From contig QCOD01000003.1 of assembly GCA_003209955.1 (NCBI GenBank), positions 1 through 64,000 of the forward strand: 64,000 nucleotides of DNA, read 5' to 3'. A program made the translations under genes and the position numbers. Shown here in pieces: positions 61,163 to 64,000 of the stretch. The first letter of the stretch is position 1. Every line of letters begins with the position of its first letter. Below the pieces are notes generated by a model, which was given only the letters and a program-made list of their open reading frames with translations, searched no databases and was not told where the DNA came from. Source of the stretch: OCS116 cluster bacterium AG-430-B22 (GTDB lineage Bacteria; Pseudomonadota; Alphaproteobacteria; MED-G09).

Positions 61163-62164
61163 ATGATTAATAAAAAATTTCTACTGGCTGGTAGGCCGGT
61201 AGGCAGACCAATATCTGATGATGACTTTGAATACAAAGAAGAAGAAATTAGAGAAATTAATGATGGTGAATTACTTCTAGAAAATATGGTTATTGAATTC
61301 CAACCTGCTCAAAAAGGTTGGATGGAAAATATATCTAATTATGTAGCACCTCTTGAAATAGGCGATGTAATGCGCTGCAGCGGAATTGCTAGAGTACTAG
61401 ATAGCAAATCAGAAAAATTTAAGAAAGGTGACGTTGTTTCGGGTCAAACATGTTGGCAAACTCATCCTATATTGAATGAGGAGGACATAGAAATAATTGA
61501 AGATACAGATATGCCTACAGCATATTTAGGTGCGCTTGGTGGCACAGGATTAACTGCATATTTTGGAGTTACCAAAATAAGTAAACCAAATCCCGGCGAC
61601 ACTGTAATTGTAACTGGTGCTGCAGGAGGAGTTGGATCTTTAGCTGGGCAAATCTTCAAGATCGCTGGATGTAAAGTTTACGGTATTGCAGGAGGAAAAG
61701 AAAAGTGTGAAATGCTTATCAATGAATTTGGGTTTGACGGAGCAATAGATTATAAATCTGAGGACCTTAATGAAAGCTTAAGTAAGTTATGTCCTAATGG
61801 AGCTGATATTGTATATGATAATGTTGGCGGAAGAATTTTAAATGATTGCCTATTGCATTTAGCATTAAATGCAAGAATTGCTATTTGTGGGATAATATCT
61901 AGACATAAAACCGATAATATGAATTTCGGACCTGAAAATTATTCAAATTTAATTTTCAAAAGAGCAACCATGCAAGGTTTTTTGATGTTAGATTATATGT
62001 CAGAGACAGCTTCAGCTAGAAATAAAATGAAAAAATGGATCGAAGATGGCAAATTAATTTGTAAGGAAGATTTACGAGAGGGTTTTGAGAATGCGCCTGA
62101 TACTCTCAAAGGTCTTTTTGATGGTAAGAATAAAGGAAAACAACTTTTAAAAATAACTAACTAA
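61163..62164 (+). CDS. MDR-family NADPH-dependent oxidoreductase (CurA/LTB4DH type)
   Basis: 333 residues of the medium-chain dehydrogenase/reductase superfamily without zinc ligands. FLLAGRPVGRPISDDDF at the N-terminus and YLGALGGTGLTAYFG, GAAGGVGSLAGQ and YDNVGGRILND are typical of the leukotriene-B4-dehydrogenase/CurA branch, which reduces C=C bonds of enones or enals with NADPH. Fourth gene of the ligase-DUF35-thiolase operon, 24 bases after the thiolase. Confidence 0.93.
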   Translation: MINKKFLLAGRPVGRPISDDDFEYKEEEIREINDGELLLENMVIEFQPAQKGWMENISNYVAPLEIGDVMRCSGIARVLDSKSEKFKKGDVVSGQTCWQTHPILNEEDIEIIEDTDMPTAYLGALGGTGLTAYFGVTKISKPNPGDTVIVTGAAGGVGSLAGQIFKIAGCKVYGIAGGKEKCEMLINEFGFDGAIDYKSEDLNESLSKLCPNGADIVYDNVGGRILNDCLLHLALNARIAICGIISRHKTDNMNFGPENYSNLIFKRATMQGFLMLDYMSETASARNKMKKWIEDGKLICKEDLREGFENAPDTLKGLFDGKNKGKQLLKITN

Positions 62165-62256
62165 TTGATTGTATTGTCTAATGAATCGTGGACGAAGATT
62201 ATATAGTGGTGTATTAATACCGATTGAAAATAAATATTAAAATTGAGGAGATTTTG

Positions 62257-63678
62257 ATGGATAAACATGTAAATGAATCAGGACTTGAACCGAAGCAAGA
62301 AATTCAAGAGTTGGTCAGAAGATCTAGAGAAGCTCAAAAGCAAATTGAAAATTATACTCAGGAACAAGTTGATGAACTTATACGAGCAATGGTTTGGTGT
62401 GTTGCAAGGCCTGGAGTTGCAGAAGAAATCGCTCAATTTACGGTTGATGAAACACAACTAGGAAACTACGAAGGTAAATTTCTAAAAATACAGAGAAAAA
62501 CCCGGGCAACTCTAATGGATATTATTGATGAAAAATCTGTTGGTATATTAGAAGAGGATAATGAAAGACAAATTATCAAAATTGCAAAACCCATGGGTGT
62601 AATTGGAGCACTTGCTCCATCTACAAATCCTGAAGCAACACCAGTTATTAAAGCCATTCATGCTGTCAAAGGAAGAAATTCAATTATTGTTGCGCCCCAT
62701 CCTAGAGCAAAACTAACAAACAAGAAAATATGTGACCTTATGAGAGCGGCAATTGAAAGTTGTGGAGCACCAGCTGATTTAGTAATAGGAATTGAAATCC
62801 CATCTTTAGAACTTACCAATGAACTTATGGCCCAGTGTGATAGAGTGCTTGCTACTGGAGGCGGTGCAATGGTTAATGCAGCCTATTCAAGCGGAACACC
62901 TGCACTAGGAGTTGGAGTTGGTAATGCTGTTATTACCGTTGATGAAACTGCTGATTTAGATGATGCAGCTGATAAAATAAAAATTTCAAAAACCCTTGAT
63001 TTAGCAGCCTCATGCTCAGCTGATAATTCAGTTATTTTAGTAGAAAAGATTTACGAAGATATGCTTTCAAAACTAGAGGAAAGAGGTGGTTATTTAGCAA
63101 ATTCAGAGGAAAAAGAAAAACTTCGTAATACGATATGGGATGAAGAAGGCCATTTGAATACAGCTATTGTAGCTCAACCAGCAGAAAAAATTGCTGAAAT
63201 GGCAGGGCTTGATATTCCAGAAAATACTGAATTCATAATTGTTCCTGAAGATGGATGGGGACCGGAAAATCTGTTTTCAGGTGAAAAATTATCAGTAGTA
63301 ATGGCATTATATAAAGCAAGTGATATCGATCATGCTATTGAGCTAACTAACAATATCCAATCCTACCAGGGACAAGGACATTCTTGCGGTATTTATTCAA
63401 GTAGTGATGAAAATATAATGAAACTTGCTAATATTACTAAGACATCAAGAGTTATGGTAAATCAACCTCAGGCAGCATCAAATAGTGGAAACTTATGGAA
63501 TGGAATGAGACAAACATTTTCATTAGGATGTGGTTCTTGGGGCGGAAATGGAACCAATAATAATATTTCCTGGAGAGATTTAATTAATGAAACATGGGTA
63601 TCAAAACCATTACCTCAAACCAAAGAATTAATTTCTGATGAAGAACTCTTCGGTGATGTTATGAATAAAATTAGTTAA
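62257..63678 (+). CDS. CoA-acylating aldehyde dehydrogenase
   Basis: 473 residues, related to the aldehyde domain of AdhE and to sulfoacetaldehyde dehydrogenase (acylating). PMGVIGALAPSTNPEATP binds NAD, VLATGGGAMVNAAYSSGTP follows, nucleophile Cys253 lies in DLAASCSADNSVI, and GCGSWGGNGTNNNISW is characteristic of the acylating group. It converts an aldehyde, NAD and CoA to acyl-CoA. ATG at 62257 has GAGGAG six bases upstream; the TTG at 62224 is rejected. A 10-base palindrome GTATTAATAC lies at 62211-62220. Confidence 0.92.
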   Translation: MDKHVNESGLEPKQEIQELVRRSREAQKQIENYTQEQVDELIRAMVWCVARPGVAEEIAQFTVDETQLGNYEGKFLKIQRKTRATLMDIIDEKSVGILEEDNERQIIKIAKPMGVIGALAPSTNPEATPVIKAIHAVKGRNSIIVAPHPRAKLTNKKICDLMRAAIESCGAPADLVIGIEIPSLELTNELMAQCDRVLATGGGAMVNAAYSSGTPALGVGVGNAVITVDETADLDDAADKIKISKTLDLAASCSADNSVILVEKIYEDMLSKLEERGGYLANSEEKEKLRNTIWDEEGHLNTAIVAQPAEKIAEMAGLDIPENTEFIIVPEDGWGPENLFSGEKLSVVMALYKASDIDHAIELTNNIQSYQGQGHSCGIYSSSDENIMKLANITKTSRVMVNQPQAASNSGNLWNGMRQTFSLGCGSWGGNGTNNNISWRDLINETWVSKPLPQTKELISDEELFGDVMNKIS

Positions 63679-63766
63679 TTTAATTATTTTCAAAAAGTCA
63701 TTAAATTTAACTGATTTATTATAATTGAGTGATACTTTACCTTTTATTTAGAAATGTAATAAAAAA

Positions 63767-64000
63767 ATGAAACTATCTGAAGAACAAATAGCTTTTTATG
63801 ATGTTGCAAAAAATTTTGCAATTGAAAAAATGGCGCCTCATGCAGAAAAATGGGATGAAGAAAAGATCCTTCCTGTAGAAACATTGCAAGAATTAGCACA
63901 ATTAGGTTTTGCTGGTATTTATGTTTCTCCTGATTTAGGTGGATCAGGATTATCAAGGCTAGATTCAACATTAATCTTTGAAGGCCTTAGTCAGGGTTGC
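63767..64000 (+). CDS. Acyl-CoA dehydrogenase (3' end off window)
   Basis: The first 78 residues of an acyl-CoA dehydrogenase: MKLSEEQIAFYDVAKNFA, MAPHAEKWDEEK and GIYVSPDLGGSGLSRLD, the typical N-terminal helical domain. The pattern is like isobutyryl-CoA dehydrogenases (ACAD8 group), but too little is visible to be sure. The ATG is preceded by an A-rich stretch without a strong Shine-Dalgarno. Confidence 0.88.
   Translation, partial: MKLSEEQIAFYDVAKNFAIEKMAPHAEKWDEEKILPVETLQELAQLGFAGIYVSPDLGGSGLSRLDSTLIFEGLSQGC

Noticed and set aside
62211..62220. Palindrome GTATTAATAC upstream of the acylating aldehyde dehydrogenase
   Set aside because: Ten bases of simple AT-rich symmetry with no second copy; not enough to call an operator.
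1..64000. CRISPR array, tRNA or rRNA genes, insertion sequences
   Set aside because: No regularly spaced repeats, no cloverleaf sequences recognised, and no transposase-like ORF seen by reading; a covariance-model search would be decisive.

Overview
The window is a gene-dense, AT-rich (about one third G+C by eye) stretch of a Gram-negative bacterial chromosome. Three TonB-dependent receptors, a TorF-type porin, a tripartite RND efflux pump with an outer-membrane lipoprotein channel, and many signal peptides place it in the Pseudomonadota. Very short or negative intergenic spacers, low G+C and the mix of acyl-CoA dehydrogenases, short-chain dehydrogenases, P450s, Rieske oxygenase, DUF3604 and haloalkane dehalogenase genes resemble streamlined marine heterotrophs such as SAR86-type Gammaproteobacteria or AT-rich marine Alphaproteobacteria. 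That placement is inference; no rRNA or other marker gene is present. I see no tRNA, rRNA, CRISPR array, prophage, transposase or insertion sequence. No gap between genes exceeds about 250 bases.

Layout. 1-2.2 kb: a pair of overlapping acyl-CoA dehydrogenase genes (the first cut by the window edge). 2.3-3.3 kb: glutathione peroxidase and a PCuAC copper chaperone. 3.4-8.4 kb: an aldehyde dehydrogenase divergent from a carotenoid-oxygenase/TonB-receptor pair, with an inverted repeat over the promoter between them. 8.4-11.3 kb: SDR-SDR-MFS operon in which the MFS gene is frameshifted. 11.4-20.5 kb: two further TonB receptors, a P450, and a DUF3604/parvulin pair. 20.6-25.7 kb: a Rieske oxygenase alpha subunit, Rieske ferredoxin, two SDRs and a ThuA-like protein, with a second ThuA-like gene divergent. 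25.8-29.1 kb: E1 alpha, E1 beta and E2 of a 2-oxo-acid (acetoin/pyruvate type) dehydrogenase. 29-32.3 kb: two acyl-CoA ligases. 32.3-37.3 kb: small NTF2-like, VOC, MAPEG and ABM-like proteins, an SDR and a haem/PQQ dehydrogenase. 37.3-42.4 kb: MaoC hydratase plus a second paired acyl-CoA dehydrogenase, an NTF2-like protein, rhodanese and a second P450. 42.5-48.2 kb: RND efflux operon. 48.2-53.1 kb: secreted haloalkane-dehalogenase-like hydrolase, GMP reductase, MaoC, secreted M20 amidohydrolase, SDR. 53.2-55.2 kb: ammonium transporter and TorF porin behind a sigma-54 promoter. 55.3-64 kb: GlcD-like FAD oxidase, acyl-CoA dehydrogenase, acyl-CoA ligase, DUF35 protein, thiolase-like protein, MDR reductase, CoA-acylating aldehyde dehydrogenase and the start of another acyl-CoA dehydrogenase.

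Taken together the region looks like a catabolic island for hydrophobic or cyclic organic compounds: uptake through TonB receptors, oxygenation by P450, Rieske and carotenoid-cleavage enzymes, oxidation by SDRs and aldehyde dehydrogenases, activation by AMP-forming CoA ligases, and beta-oxidation by acyl-CoA dehydrogenases, MaoC hydratases and a thiolase/aldolase with DUF35 partner. Paired acyl-CoA dehydrogenases, MaoC, DUF35 and thiolase-like proteins recall bacterial steroid side-chain degradation, but the substrates cannot be read from sequence. The points most worth following are the two ThuA proteins flanking a Rieske oxygenase, the SDRs that have lost catalytic residues, the carotenoid-oxygenase/TonB-receptor pair, and the clean sigma-54 promoter for ammonium uptake.
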